Positions 8,609-19,452 of a stretch of DNA of 64,000 bases are shown piece by piece. Position 1 is the stretch's first letter. Each line of letters opens with the position of its first letter. Below the pieces are notes generated by a model. That model saw only the letters and a list, made by a program, of their open reading frames with translations. It did no database searches and was not told the DNA's origin. The position numbers were made by a program, and so were the translations under genes. Source of the stretch: Vibrio ostreicida (GTDB lineage: Bacteria > Pseudomonadota > Gammaproteobacteria > Enterobacterales > Vibrionaceae); contig NZ_JABEYA020000016.1 of NCBI RefSeq assembly GCF_013074385.2, forward strand, positions 62,001 to 126,000, written 5' to 3'.

Positions 8609-11016
8609 GTGTTCAACGTCAGCTTCACAAGTTTGGCGGAAGCAGCTTGGCCAATGCTGAATGCTACCGTCGCGTAACCAATATCCTCAAAGAGTACTCA
8701 TCAGAAGAGGACTTAATCGTTGTCTCTGCAGCAGGGAAAACGACCAACCGTTTGATTGCATTTCTTGATCTGCTCAATAAAGATGGCCGTTTAGCCCATG
8801 AAGAACTTCAGTCATTGCGCCAATTCCAAATACAATTAATTGAAGAGTTACTGACTGGCGAAGTGCAACAACAACTTTTAGCCACCTTAAACGATGAGTT
8901 CAGTACGCTTGGTACCCTCACAACACCAATCGACGCTGCACAACGGTCAGCCGTACTCGGCCATGGGGAAGTCTGGTCTTCACGCCTACTAGCCGCATTA
9001 CTCAATCAATCTCAATTAAAATCGGTCGCCCAAGACTCTCGTGCTTTTCTTCGCACACAAAACGGAACCCAACCGGAGATAGATAGAGGATCGTCTTACC
9101 CTTTAGTCAAACAAGTTTTAGCCCAACATGCTCACCATCGCTTGGTGATAACCGGCTTTATGGCACAAGATGACCTTGGTCTAACTGTACTGCTTGGACG
9201 CAACGGTTCAGACTACTCAGCAACCGTCATTGGTGCACTTGCTGAAGTTGATAGAGTCACAATATGGAGTGATGTAGCGGGCGTTTATAGCGCTGATCCG
9301 AGGTTGGTTTCAGACGCATGTCTGCTGCCTCTACTCCGCCTCGATGAAGCCAATGAACTGGCGCGCCTTGCCGCCCCTGTTTTACATAGCCGTACTCTTC
9401 AACCTGTCTCACAAAGCACCATGGACCTTCATTTACGGTGCAGCTTTGAACCAGAAGGCGGTTCAACTCATATTGAACGCGTTCTCGCATCAGGTAGAGG
9501 AGCGAAAATTATCACCTCGCTCAAAGACATCTTACTTATCCAACTTAACTTCTCATCGGGCCACGACTTTCATCGTCTGGAGAAAGAGACATTAGCCAGC
9601 TTAAAACGCGCTCAATTGGAGCCACTCACTTACGAGTCATTAGGCGATCAACACTGTCTGCGCCTCGCCTACACAGCAGAAATTGTGGGCGGTGCGCTTG
9701 AGTACCTGCAAGATTCCGCCATTGATGCGGAAATAAAACTTAAGGAAGGATACTCTGTGATAGCGGCAGTTGGTGCGGGCGTCACAAAAAACCCCAACCA
9801 TTGCTATGGTTTCTACCAACAACTCAAGCTATCTCCGGTGGAATTCATTTCAGAATCACAGTCTGGTTTGAGCTTAGTTGCCGTCCTACGCAATACTGAC
9901 ATTGACGCTTTAGTCAATTCAGTACACAACCAACTATTTCAGGCCCAGAAGCGTGTTGCGATCGCTCTTTGTGGCAAAGGCAATATTGGATCCAGTTGGC
10001 TTGAGCTGTTTGCCAAACAAAAATCGGAACTGGAAAAACGCCGAGGGATGAGTTTTGAACTGGTCGCGGTAGTCACTAGTCAAACGTTCTGGTTTGATCC
10101 CCAAGGTATTGATGCCAGCACGGTCGATGCACGCTACGATGATGAAGCCACTGAATATCAAAGTGATGAGTGGGTAAAAACTCTGGGCGCAATGAAAGGG
10201 TATGATGATGCAGTGGTGATCGATGTCACGGCAAGCAAACAACTCGCCCTGCGGTACCTAGAGATTGCAGAGCAAGGCATGCATCTTATCTCCGCAAATA
10301 AGGTCGCAGGATCGTCTTCCAGTCTCTACTATCATCAGATTCAGGGTGCCTTTTCTAAAATAAACCGTCATTGGCTCTACAATGCGACCGTTGGCGCGGG
10401 CCTACCCATCAATCACACCGTCAAAGACCTGCGAGAAAGTGGTGATGACATTCAGGCGCTGTCGGGCATTTTTTCGGGAACACTCTCATGGTTGTTCCAA
10501 CAATACGATGGTCAGGTGCCATTTTCAGAGCTGATTGAATTAGCCTGGCAGCAAGGACTGACCGAGCCCGATCCCCGCAGTGATCTTGACGGATCTGATG
10601 TGATGCGAAAACTGGTCATTTTGGCTCGTGAAGCCGGTCTTAATCTAGAGCCCGAAGCGGTGAAAGTCGAAAGCCTAGTGCCGGCCGAGCTATCCAATAT
10701 GTCACTGGATGATTTCCTAGACCAAAGCACATTACTTAGCGAATTACTTGCAGAGAGGTTGGAAAAAGCGCAGCAAGAGGATAAAGTCCTTCGCTACGTG
10801 GCCAGATTGGAGAAAAATGGCACAGCGACGGTTGGCGTTGAAGCCCTAAGCAAAGAACATGCACTGGCGAACCTACTTCCCTGCGACAATATCTTCGCCA
10901 TTGAAAGTAAGTGGTACAAAGATAACCCATTGGTCATTAGAGGGCCTGGTGCTGGGCGAGAAGTCACAGCGGGCGCAATTCAGTCTGATCTCAACTTACT
11001 GACCGCTTCCCTTTAG
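8605..11016 (+). CDS. metL: bifunctional aspartate kinase / homoserine dehydrogenase II
   Basis: It carries out two steps of the aspartate pathway leading to methionine: phosphorylation of aspartate and reduction of aspartate semialdehyde to homoserine. The 803-residue protein has an N-terminal aspartokinase domain (KFGGSSLANAECYRRV, residues 9-24; LLGRNGSDYSAT near 195), a middle regulatory-type linker, and from about residue 450 a homoserine dehydrogenase domain with the nucleotide loop ALCGKGNIGSSW, ISANK and SGTLSWLFQQ motifs. E. coli MetL is 810 residues. Its placement after metB with a 4-base overlap makes MetL, not ThrA, the better name. Confidence 0.95.
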   Translation: MSVQRQLHKFGGSSLANAECYRRVTNILKEYSSEEDLIVVSAAGKTTNRLIAFLDLLNKDGRLAHEELQSLRQFQIQLIEELLTGEVQQQLLATLNDEFSTLGTLTTPIDAAQRSAVLGHGEVWSSRLLAALLNQSQLKSVAQDSRAFLRTQNGTQPEIDRGSSYPLVKQVLAQHAHHRLVITGFMAQDDLGLTVLLGRNGSDYSATVIGALAEVDRVTIWSDVAGVYSADPRLVSDACLLPLLRLDEANELARLAAPVLHSRTLQPVSQSTMDLHLRCSFEPEGGSTHIERVLASGRGAKIITSLKDILLIQLNFSSGHDFHRLEKETLASLKRAQLEPLTYESLGDQHCLRLAYTAEIVGGALEYLQDSAIDAEIKLKEGYSVIAAVGAGVTKNPNHCYGFYQQLKLSPVEFISESQSGLSLVAVLRNTDIDALVNSVHNQLFQAQKRVAIALCGKGNIGSSWLELFAKQKSELEKRRGMSFELVAVVTSQTFWFDPQGIDASTVDARYDDEATEYQSDEWVKTLGAMKGYDDAVVIDVTASKQLALRYLEIAEQGMHLISANKVAGSSSSLYYHQIQGAFSKINRHWLYNATVGAGLPINHTVKDLRESGDDIQALSGIFSGTLSWLFQQYDGQVPFSELIELAWQQGLTEPDPRSDLDGSDVMRKLVILAREAGLNLEPEAVKVESLVPAELSNMSLDDFLDQSTLLSELLAERLEKAQQEDKVLRYVARLEKNGTATVGVEALSKEHALANLLPCDNIFAIESKWYKDNPLVIRGPGAGREVTAGAIQSDLNLLTASL

Positions 11017-11036
11017 CCTTTTACGCTCACCTTATC

Positions 11037-11057
11037 AGCGCAGTTTAGGGCTGCGCT
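11037..11057 (+). terminator. possible weak terminator after metL
   Basis: AGCGCAG and CTGCGCT form a perfect 7-bp stem with a 7-base loop 20 bases after the metL stop. It is not followed by a T run, so it may be only a 3' mRNA hairpin. Confidence 0.35.
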
Positions 11058-11164
11058 TACCACTTTCATTTTATATTCAACCTCACTTGAAAACATCTAA
11101 TCTTTAACTTGAATATAATTCATAATTGTAGCGTTGACTTTCAAGCGTATTCACTACATTCTGT

Positions 11165-12128
<964 letters not shown>

Positions 12129-12144
12129 AACCACCAATGACTAT

Positions 12145-12172
12145 AAAGGGTTGGCAAATGACCAACCCTTTT
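12145..12172. terminator. terminator between metF and zapB
   Basis: A 10-bp perfect stem (AAAGGGTTGG / CCAACCCTTT) with a 7-base loop ends in TTTT. It lies between two convergent genes and is close to symmetrical, so it probably acts in both directions. Confidence 0.88.
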
Positions 12173-12192
12173 ATAATCAGAGGGTGTCACAT

Positions 12193-12435
12193 TTACTCGA
12201 CTTCATCCATCTTACCTAGAAGATTGCGAATACGTTCTTGCCAAACAGTATGCTCCTGCTGCATCTGCTCAGTTTGCTGCTCAAGAGCCTCACGACTAGT
12301 TCGCAATTCACCAGCCTCTACAGCCAGCTTGTCTTTCTCTTCTTTAAGTTCTTCGACTTCCATTTGGAGAAGTGCAATCGTATCCACTGCGGTTTGGATT
12401 TTTGCTTCTAATTTTTCCAGTACTTCAAAAGACAT
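12193..12435 (-). CDS. zapB: cell division protein ZapB
   Basis: ZapB is a small coiled-coil protein that helps order the Z ring through ZapA. The product is 80 residues (81 in E. coli), begins MSFEVLEKLEAKIQTAVDTI and is almost entirely a predicted coiled coil rich in E, L, Q and K, ending WQERIRNLLGKMDEVE. The family match is clear from the start and end segments. It is divergent from glpX and convergent with metF. Confidence 0.94.
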   Translation of the reverse strand: MSFEVLEKLEAKIQTAVDTIALLQMEVEELKEEKDKLAVEAGELRTSREALEQQTEQMQQEHTVWQERIRNLLGKMDEVE

Positions 12436-12733
12436 TTTCGCCTACCTTGTATTATTCGCTGATCGTGAAGGGCTTCTCCACCTTATGCCCTCATTCTACT
12501 CAGGCAGAGAATGATAAACACGCCCTATATTCGATATTTTGCACTATTCGATTAAAAAAACGACACACATTGACAATACGCTAACTAAAGTACAGCCATC
12601 GCAGATAAATTGTGAATGTTTGCTGCTTTGTTGAGCCACTTGTCACCCATCAGACAAACCCATCATCAAACTCGTGGAGTATGATAAAATCCCATTTACT
12701 TTACTCTTACCTATTATTTCCTACGGAGTCATC
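12436..12733. other. divergent intergenic region zapB / glpX
   Basis: About 298 bases separate the two divergent starts. The stretch holds the promoters for both genes. A TATGATAAAAT segment at 12677-12687, about 50 bases before glpX, resembles a -10 region, but no convincing -35 is seen. No small gene or strong hairpin was found. Confidence 0.45.
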
Positions 12734-13720
12734 ATGAAACGTGATTTAGCAATGGCATTCGCTTGTGTCACAGAAGGGGCTGCTTTAGCCGGCCATCAAT
12801 GGTTAGGACGCGGCGATAAAAACGCCGCTGATGGCGCAGCAGTCACTGCCATGCGGAACTTGCTTAATGACACCAATATTCAAGGTGAGATTGTGATTGG
12901 GGAAGGCGAGATTGACGATGCGCCCATGCTCTATATTGGTGAACGTGTGGGATTAGGCGGTGAACACGTCGATATTGCCGTAGACCCTATTGAAGGGACC
13001 CGAATGACCGCTATGGGGCAATCGAATGCGCTGGCCGTTCTTGCCGCTGGCGAAAAAGGCAGCTTTCTCAAAGCACCTGATATGTATATGGAAAAGCTCG
13101 TTGTTGGCCCCGAAGCAAAAGGCTGTATCGATCTGAATAAGCCTCTTAAAGAAAACTTGGACAGTATTGCACAAGCGCTCAATAAACCACTGAATAAATT
13201 AACCGTTATAACGCTGGCCAAACCACGCCATGAAGCGATCATTGCTGATATGCAAGCCTGGGGTGTTCGCGTATTTTCCGTTCCAGATGGGGATGTCGCA
13301 GCCTCGATTCTCACTTGCATACCCGATAGTGACGTCGATGTCATGTATTGTATTGGTGGCGCCCCAGAAGGGGTCATTTCGGCCGCGGTAATACGAGCCT
13401 TGGACGGCGACATGCAAGGGCGTTTACTTCCGCGCCATCAAGTCAAAGGGGACACTGACGAAAATCGTCTTTACGGCGCTGAAGAATTGAAACGTTGCCA
13501 TGAAATGGGGGTCGAAGCCAACGTTGTCCTTCCTTTAAAATCAATGGCCCGCAGTAACAATGTGATATTTTCCGCAACAGGGATCACAAAAGGCGACCTG
13601 CTTGACGGAATTACTCGCAACAATAATACCGCCACAACAGAGACATTGCTGATCACCGGCAAGTGCCGAACAATTCGCCGCATGCAATCGACACACTCTC
13701 TTGATCATAACGGCTCATAA
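12734..13720 (+). CDS. glpX: class II fructose-1,6-bisphosphatase GlpX
   Basis: It dephosphorylates fructose-1,6-bisphosphate in gluconeogenesis with metal cofactors. The ATG at 12734 (MKRDLAMAFACVTEGAALAG) has an ACGGAG ribosome site; the longer frame upstream has none. Motifs include GRGDKNAADGAAVTAMR, IVIGEGEIDDAPM, the metal/phosphate site DIAVDPIEGTRMTAMGQSNALAV, GDGDVA-like PDGDVAASI and CIGGAPEGVISAAV. At 328 residues it is slightly shorter than E. coli GlpX (336). It is monocistronic here, not linked to glpFK. Confidence 0.95.
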   Translation: MKRDLAMAFACVTEGAALAGHQWLGRGDKNAADGAAVTAMRNLLNDTNIQGEIVIGEGEIDDAPMLYIGERVGLGGEHVDIAVDPIEGTRMTAMGQSNALAVLAAGEKGSFLKAPDMYMEKLVVGPEAKGCIDLNKPLKENLDSIAQALNKPLNKLTVITLAKPRHEAIIADMQAWGVRVFSVPDGDVAASILTCIPDSDVDVMYCIGGAPEGVISAAVIRALDGDMQGRLLPRHQVKGDTDENRLYGAEELKRCHEMGVEANVVLPLKSMARSNNVIFSATGITKGDLLDGITRNNNTATTETLLITGKCRTIRRMQSTHSLDHNGS

Positions 13721-14220
13721 ATCCATGGTTCAATAGTCGACATGAAAGTCTCCATGATGAAGATAAGTACTCAGTGAATGCCGCAATAGTGAAGAACCAT
13801 TACTGGCTTAACCTAGCCCTCAACCCATACATTGTTTATGGATCCCTCTTCATCCTCACGGATTTAGAGCTACTTTCGTAGAGGTACATTGTCAGGGAGC
13901 TTCGCACAAGACCGTTACCAGCCATGCACTACCCCTAGGCTACTGCCAGTCGTATAGCAGGGCTCGCTGCATAAGAGCAAGCTCGAATGCTGAAACAATA
14001 ATTACAATAGCTTACGCCCGAAGGACGCTACAGTAATGAATCACGTTGATCATGCTTAACAGCAATATTTCGGATTGGCGTTTGATCGGCAGGCGAACCG
14101 CCGCTTTTTGCCATTAGCACAATATGGCTTTCCTAGATATGACTTTTGAACGGCAGCGAATGCGCCAATTTTAAGCTAATCGCACAGATGCGATCAGGCG
14201 AACACTCCCGTAAAGGAATG

Positions 14221-14252
14221 CCGTTGATCGGATTGTGCGATCCGACCAACGG
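14221..14252. repeat. inverted repeat (13-bp arms) downstream of groEL
   Basis: CCGTTGATCGGAT and ATCCGACCAACGG pair at 12 of 13 positions around a TGTGCG loop. No T run follows on either strand, so it is not a classical terminator. Confidence 0.75.
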
Positions 14253-14281
14253 ATTTCGACTACTAAGTTTGCGAGGGTGGG

Positions 14282-14314
14282 AAGTAAATACTGACTAAAA
14301 GTTAGTATTTACTT
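14282..14314. repeat. inverted repeat (14-bp arms) downstream of groEL
   Basis: AAGTAAATACTGAC and GTTAGTATTTACTT pair along 14 positions (one G-T wobble) around a TAAAA loop, 46 bases beyond the groEL stop. No T run follows. It could be an mRNA 3' stabiliser or the subterminal hairpin of a lost element. Confidence 0.75.
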
Positions 14315-14328
14315 TGGCCATAGCCCTC

Positions 14329-14358
14329 GAGGTTAGAGACCTCCGCGACTCTCGTCGC
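14329..14358. repeat. two short tandem hairpins directly after groEL stop
   Basis: GAGGT-TAGAG-ACCTC (14329-14343) and GCGAC-TCTC-GTCGC (14345-14358) are perfect 5-bp stems placed back to back; the second begins one base after the groEL stop codon on the minus strand. Confidence 0.6.
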
Positions 14359-14359
14359 A

Positions 14360-16021
<1,662 letters not shown>

Positions 16022-16075
16022 CTAAATTCTATTGGGTTTATATTTGAATATGAGCAAAAAATTACTCAATGATTG

Positions 16076-16369
16076 CTATTTTTCAACGATAGCCATGATG
16101 TCGCTTTCTGACATGACCAAAACTTCTTTGCCATCGATTTTTTCAGTTTTTGTGCCGTAACCTTCTGCGAAGATCACCGTATCACCAACCTCTACATCCA
16201 GTGGCATCACAGTACCACTTTCTAGAATGCGGCCTTTGCCTACGGCCAGAATAGTGCCACGCGTTGATTTCTCTGCGGCAGAACCAGTCAGAACAATACC
16301 ACCCGCTGATTTTGACTCAACTTCTTGGCGTTCTACGATAACTCGGTCATGTAATGGACGAATGTTCAT
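16076..16369 (-). CDS. groES: co-chaperonin GroES (Hsp10)
   Basis: GroES caps the GroEL cavity. The 97-residue protein (same as E. coli) begins [21 protein letters not shown] and has the mobile-loop segment [18 protein letters not shown] used to bind GroEL, then the roof loop and the C-terminal [12 protein letters not shown]. It is first in the groES-groEL operon, with a GGAGAG ribosome site before the ATG and a hairpin in its leader. Confidence 0.99.
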   Translation of the reverse strand: MNIRPLHDRVIVERQEVESKSAGGIVLTGSAAEKSTRGTILAVGKGRILESGTVMPLDVEVGDTVIFAEGYGTKTEKIDGKEVLVMSESDIMAIVEK

Positions 16370-16410
16370 CGGTCGTCTCTCCTGATTAGTGTCTATATAG
16401 TTTGATGAGG

Positions 16411-16435
16411 GCTCTAGGCAACCAGTGCCTAGAGC
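16411..16435 (-). repeat. perfect hairpin in the groES 5' leader
   Basis: GCTCTAGGCA and TGCCTAGAGC form a perfect 10-bp stem with a 5-base loop, 42 bases before the groES ATG and just downstream of the predicted heat-shock promoter, so it would lie in the 5' untranslated RNA. It leaves the ribosome site free and may stabilise the transcript. Confidence 0.75.
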
Positions 16436-16456
16436 TATAAAAATCTTGTGATAACT

Positions 16457-16485
16457 ATATGAGGGACAGAAAGAGTAAACCCAAG
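16457..16485 (-). promoter_or_regulatory. sigma-32 (heat-shock) type promoter of groESL
   Basis: Read on the minus strand, a CCCCCTTGGG -35 element, a 14-base spacer and a CCCTCATAT -10 element resemble the E. coli groE heat-shock promoter (CTTGAA, 13-14 bases, CCCCATNT). It lies about 90 bases before groES. No CIRCE-type inverted repeat was seen. Confidence 0.75.
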
Positions 16486-16613
16486 GGGGAAGAGAAGATT
16501 TTTGTGATGTAACCTAAGAAATGAAAACGAGTGAGTACAATTTTTTAAGTTTGAACGTCACTCGCCCAGAAGAAAATGTCAGCTCGGCTACTCTGCCAGC
16601 ACCCGACCATTAT

Positions 16614-17765
16614 TTACAATTTTTCTTTCCTAAATGCATACAACATGAGCACAATAGCAAAACTCAGCATAACTCCCAGTAATGTTCCTAGAACGACGAT
16701 TAAAGCCCGCTTCGGTCTGTCTCTAGTAATTGGCGGTTCGATATTCTCGATAAAACGGAAGGTCTGGAACTCAATCTTTCTATTTATCTTGAGACTTTCA
16801 AGCATCATTAACTTGGCATTAATTTCTTGTATTCTAGGCTCGATAACATTTAGATTTTTGACAGACTTGAGAGCTTGTATTTTCGCCGCTAATGCCTTAG
16901 CCCCAAAAGAAATATCAAATAGTTCTTTTCTGGAGTTGAGTTGAATGGGTTCTGTTATTGAGGCTGCCTCGGCAATACCCAAAGCATATTCCGCTTTATC
17001 AACTTCATCCATTAAGCGATGTTTGGCTTGATTCATTAGAATTTGTTTTTGCTGACTTAGCTCATTTTTCTTTGAACTTACGATCGCGTCTAAATTATTA
17101 AGTGCATCCTGATGCGCTTTGTGTTTGATCACATCTATATACTGCTTGAGTAACAGAAAGCTACTTTCTCTGGATGTTGACTGAAAAGCGATATCATAAG
17201 GAACTGCATTTTTTTCCGTTTCCTTAACTACCCTTTCCGCTGACGCAGAGATCTTAGTAAACCACCCCGAATACAATGCACGCCTAGCAATCTCCAGTTC
17301 TTCTGGGGCAAGATCCTCATTTAGCTTTTCTTTAAATTTTTTAAACTCATCACTAGAATCTAAGAAAACTCTTTTATTGTTACTCGAATTGAAAGCACCC
17401 ATGAATCGCTTAAAGAGCACTTTTGGGTCAATCAGATCATCCAGTTCTTCATTAACTAAAACGCTTCCATCATCTTGGTAAATGTCAAAGATCGGTTGAT
17501 ACTGTTTGACTTGTTGTCGATAAGCGGCCAAATCTTGTTCTTGAGCTTGCCCAACTTTAGCTTGAGACGACCACCATTCTTGTGCGTTTAATGAGTAGAA
17601 AAGAGCAACTAAGAAAAAGACAAACGTAATAATGGAAATCGTCAATTTTCCGTTCCAAAGCGCTTTAACCACTTCTCTAAGATCAATTTCATCATGTCTT
17701 GAATGTGACTCTGGCGAGGGAGGTACGTAATGTTCAGTGGTTGAGTTTTGGTTTTTCTCGCTCAC
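16614..17765 (-). CDS. wzz: Wzz-family polysaccharide chain-length regulator
   Basis: Wzz proteins are inner-membrane co-polymerases that set the modal length of Wzy-made O-antigen. The 383-residue product has a soluble N-terminus containing DEIDLREVVKALWNGK (the Wzz N-terminal signature), membrane segment 1 at about 40-60, a long periplasmic helical region with LNAQEWWSSQAKV at its start and coiled-coil stretches, and a C-terminal proline-rich stretch (ITRDRPKRALIVVLGTLLGVML) leading into the second membrane segment. It starts with GTG preceded by AAAGGG. The size is nearer FepE than WzzB. It stands alone, some 4.7 kb from the sugar locus it presumably serves. Confidence 0.88.
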   Translation of the reverse strand: MSEKNQNSTTEHYVPPSPESHSRHDEIDLREVVKALWNGKLTISIITFVFFLVALFYSLNAQEWWSSQAKVGQAQEQDLAAYRQQVKQYQPIFDIYQDDGSVLVNEELDDLIDPKVLFKRFMGAFNSSNNKRVFLDSSDEFKKFKEKLNEDLAPEELEIARRALYSGWFTKISASAERVVKETEKNAVPYDIAFQSTSRESSFLLLKQYIDVIKHKAHQDALNNLDAIVSSKKNELSQQKQILMNQAKHRLMDEVDKAEYALGIAEAASITEPIQLNSRKELFDISFGAKALAAKIQALKSVKNLNVIEPRIQEINAKLMMLESLKINRKIEFQTFRFIENIEPPITRDRPKRALIVVLGTLLGVMLSFAIVLMLYAFRKEKL

Positions 17766-17875
17766 AACTAACCCTTTCTAAGGCGGATACGCCTGTTTGT
17801 TTATGAAACAATTTGTAGCGCGAGAGTTTACCATAGCGACTATGGGGTGACCAGAGGGAGCATTTTAAATGCTAT

Positions 17876-18208
17876 CTATCGCCAATTTTCAAAAGCAATT
17901 ACATCAGCATTATGCCCTGATTTTTCTGGAACATCACCTTCTAGGGCTTCATGGAATTTACCCACCTGCCCAACCAATTCTCTCATCAGAACGACATTAG
18001 TGTGATTAGGATTTTTACAACGACCCACGACTCTATCTATATGACTTTGCTGTGCCCACAACCTTTCCTGCATATCCACGGAAGCGGAGTTGATCATCTC
18101 CTCACACATATTCTTTTTAAAACGATTGAAGGCGTCTGGGTTGTCTTGAGCGAGTATCATTAGCTCATCGAAAGACGGTAAGGTTTGGTTTATTAATGTC
18201 GCATTCAT
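17876..18208 (-). CDS. DUF3135 domain protein
   Basis: A 110-residue protein, LPSFDELMILAQDNPDAFNRFKKNMCEEMI at its start in shape (split here for length: LPSFDELMILAQDNP, then AFNRFKKNMCEEMI). It matches the small gammaproteobacterial DUF3135 family of unknown function. No signal peptide or membrane segment is seen; the central part has a predicted helix with QQSHIDRV and a CKNPNHTN segment. It sits between wzz and birA on the same strand, with separate spacers, so no functional link is claimed. Confidence 0.75.
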   Translation of the reverse strand: MNATLINQTLPSFDELMILAQDNPDAFNRFKKNMCEEMINSASVDMQERLWAQQSHIDRVVGRCKNPNHTNVVLMRELVGQVGKFHEALEGDVPEKSGHNADVIAFENWR

Positions 18209-18279
18209 TGGGCTTTGCCTTTAATGATAGTTATATCACCATAAGGAAAGCTTAGATGAGAGCAGAAAAATGTGAAGGC

Positions 18280-18303
18280 ATAAATGAGCCTTTTCTCATT
18301 TAT
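18280..18303. repeat. AT-rich perfect hairpin between birA and the DUF3135 gene
   Basis: ATAAATGAG and CTCATTTAT form a 9-bp stem around CCTTTT in the 281-base spacer. No T run follows the stem. It could be an operator or a weak terminator. Confidence 0.4.
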
Positions 18304-18489
18304 AAGAAAGTTTCACCGCTGTCATTTGATTTGGCCTCTCACCCGCTCAGCGCCCAATAACCGATACGTTTACATTTCGTTCCCTTCGCTTGTTGCGAAT
18401 GACAGTTAATGGAATAAAAAGTCAACAGCTTAAATTTAACCCTTGCACTTTTATCATCCACTTTTCGTTGGTTGTCAGCAGGAGGTGGG

Positions 18490-19452
18490 TCAATCGTTAC
18501 CACGTAAAGAAATTTCCCCGCCAATGTAACTTTCAATCCCATTGCCAGTTTCAAGTAATATGGCACCTTGGTCATTAATCCCTTTTGCAATCCCCGAAAT
18601 TGTTTTTGACCCGAGCATCAATTTGACCGGTCTATCAATATAGTTATCCAGACAATTCCAACGCTCGACCAATCCAACCATACCGTCCACTTCATAAGCA
18701 AGCATCGCTTTATTTAATGTACGTATCATGGCAGCCGCTAGCTGATTTCTATCCATCTCCTCACCGTTTGTGACTTGCGCTAAGCTAGACCAAGGTTGGT
18801 CGATGTCACCCATGATATGAGGCATGTTTAGGTTCATTCCCATTCCGATGACCAAATTCGCCGCACCACCTGCCTGCCCTGATAATTCAACTAAAATCCC
18901 AGCTAGCTTTCGATCCTGATAATAAAGATCGTTAGGCCACTTAAGCTTAATACCTTTAATACCGAAATCCGACAATGCTTCAACAATCGCCACACCCACG
19001 ACCAAACTTAACCCCATCGCAGCCGCCATACCTGCTTCCAATCGCCAAAACATCGATAAATAGAGGTTTGAACCAAACGGAGATACCCATTCCCTGCCTC
19101 GCCGGCCTCGCCCCTTAGACTGATATTCAGCCACACACGCAGCCCCAGATTGAAGCGACTCCCCTCGATCGATAAGATACTGATTGGTAGAATCAATAAT
19201 GGGGACAAGCTCAACGGGTGTAGAAACTAACCTACATATCGCCTTTTCATCTAGCAATTGAAAGGAATGAGCTAATTGGTAGCCTTTGCCCTGAACCCGA
19301 AAAATATCCACTCCCCACTTCTGAATACCTTGAATGTGCTTGCTGATGGCAGCCCGTGATACACCAAGTTGATCCCCCAATGCCTCACCAGAATGGAAGC
19401 AACCATCAGACAAAATCTTGAGAATCGACAGTTTTATCTTGTGTTCTTTCAT
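18490..19452 (-). CDS. birA: biotin-protein ligase and biotin operon repressor BirA
   Basis: BirA activates biotin to biotinyl-AMP, transfers it to AccB and represses biotin synthesis genes. The 320-residue protein has an N-terminal winged helix (LSILKILSDGCFHSGEALGD, GVSRAAISKHIQGI), then the ligase domain with STNQYL, the biotinyl-AMP loop GRGRRGREWVSPFGSNLYLSM, KWPNDLYY with the catalytic lysine, and a small C-terminal SH3-like domain. The length is that of the bifunctional form (E. coli 321). Its ATG overlaps the murB stop by four bases, so the two are translationally coupled. Confidence 0.96.
   Translation of the reverse strand: MKEHKIKLSILKILSDGCFHSGEALGDQLGVSRAAISKHIQGIQKWGVDIFRVQGKGYQLAHSFQLLDEKAICRLVSTPVELVPIIDSTNQYLIDRGESLQSGAACVAEYQSKGRGRRGREWVSPFGSNLYLSMFWRLEAGMAAAMGLSLVVGVAIVEALSDFGIKGIKLKWPNDLYYQDRKLAGILVELSGQAGGAANLVIGMGMNLNMPHIMGDIDQPWSSLAQVTNGEEMDRNQLAAAMIRTLNKAMLAYEVDGMVGLVERWNCLDNYIDRPVKLMLGSKTISGIAKGINDQGAILLETGNGIESYIGGEISLRGND

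Larger units (their letters stand above)
13721..14359. other. 639-base region without a recognisable gene between glpX and groEL
   Basis: No open frame of useful length was found in either strand. The composition looks more G+C-rich and less regular than other spacers here. Two related short motifs, GATCGGCAGGCGAAC (14085-14098) and GATCAGGCGAAC (14192-14203), occur about 107 bases apart in the same orientation. From 14221 to 14358 four hairpins follow in tandem (described separately). A weak terminator-like GGCG-AAC-CGCC stem followed by GCTTTTT is at 14092-14109. It could be a non-coding RNA, a decayed mobile element or a structured groEL 3' region; none of these can be proved from sequence alone. 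Confidence 0.5.

Noticed and set aside
12931..13413. 160-residue minus-strand frame inside glpX
   Set aside because: It is an antisense shadow of a clear glpX reading frame.
14221..14314. Integron attC sites or a classical groEL terminator
   Set aside because: No attC core or lagging-strand pattern, integrase or cassette gene is seen, and neither large hairpin is followed by a T run.
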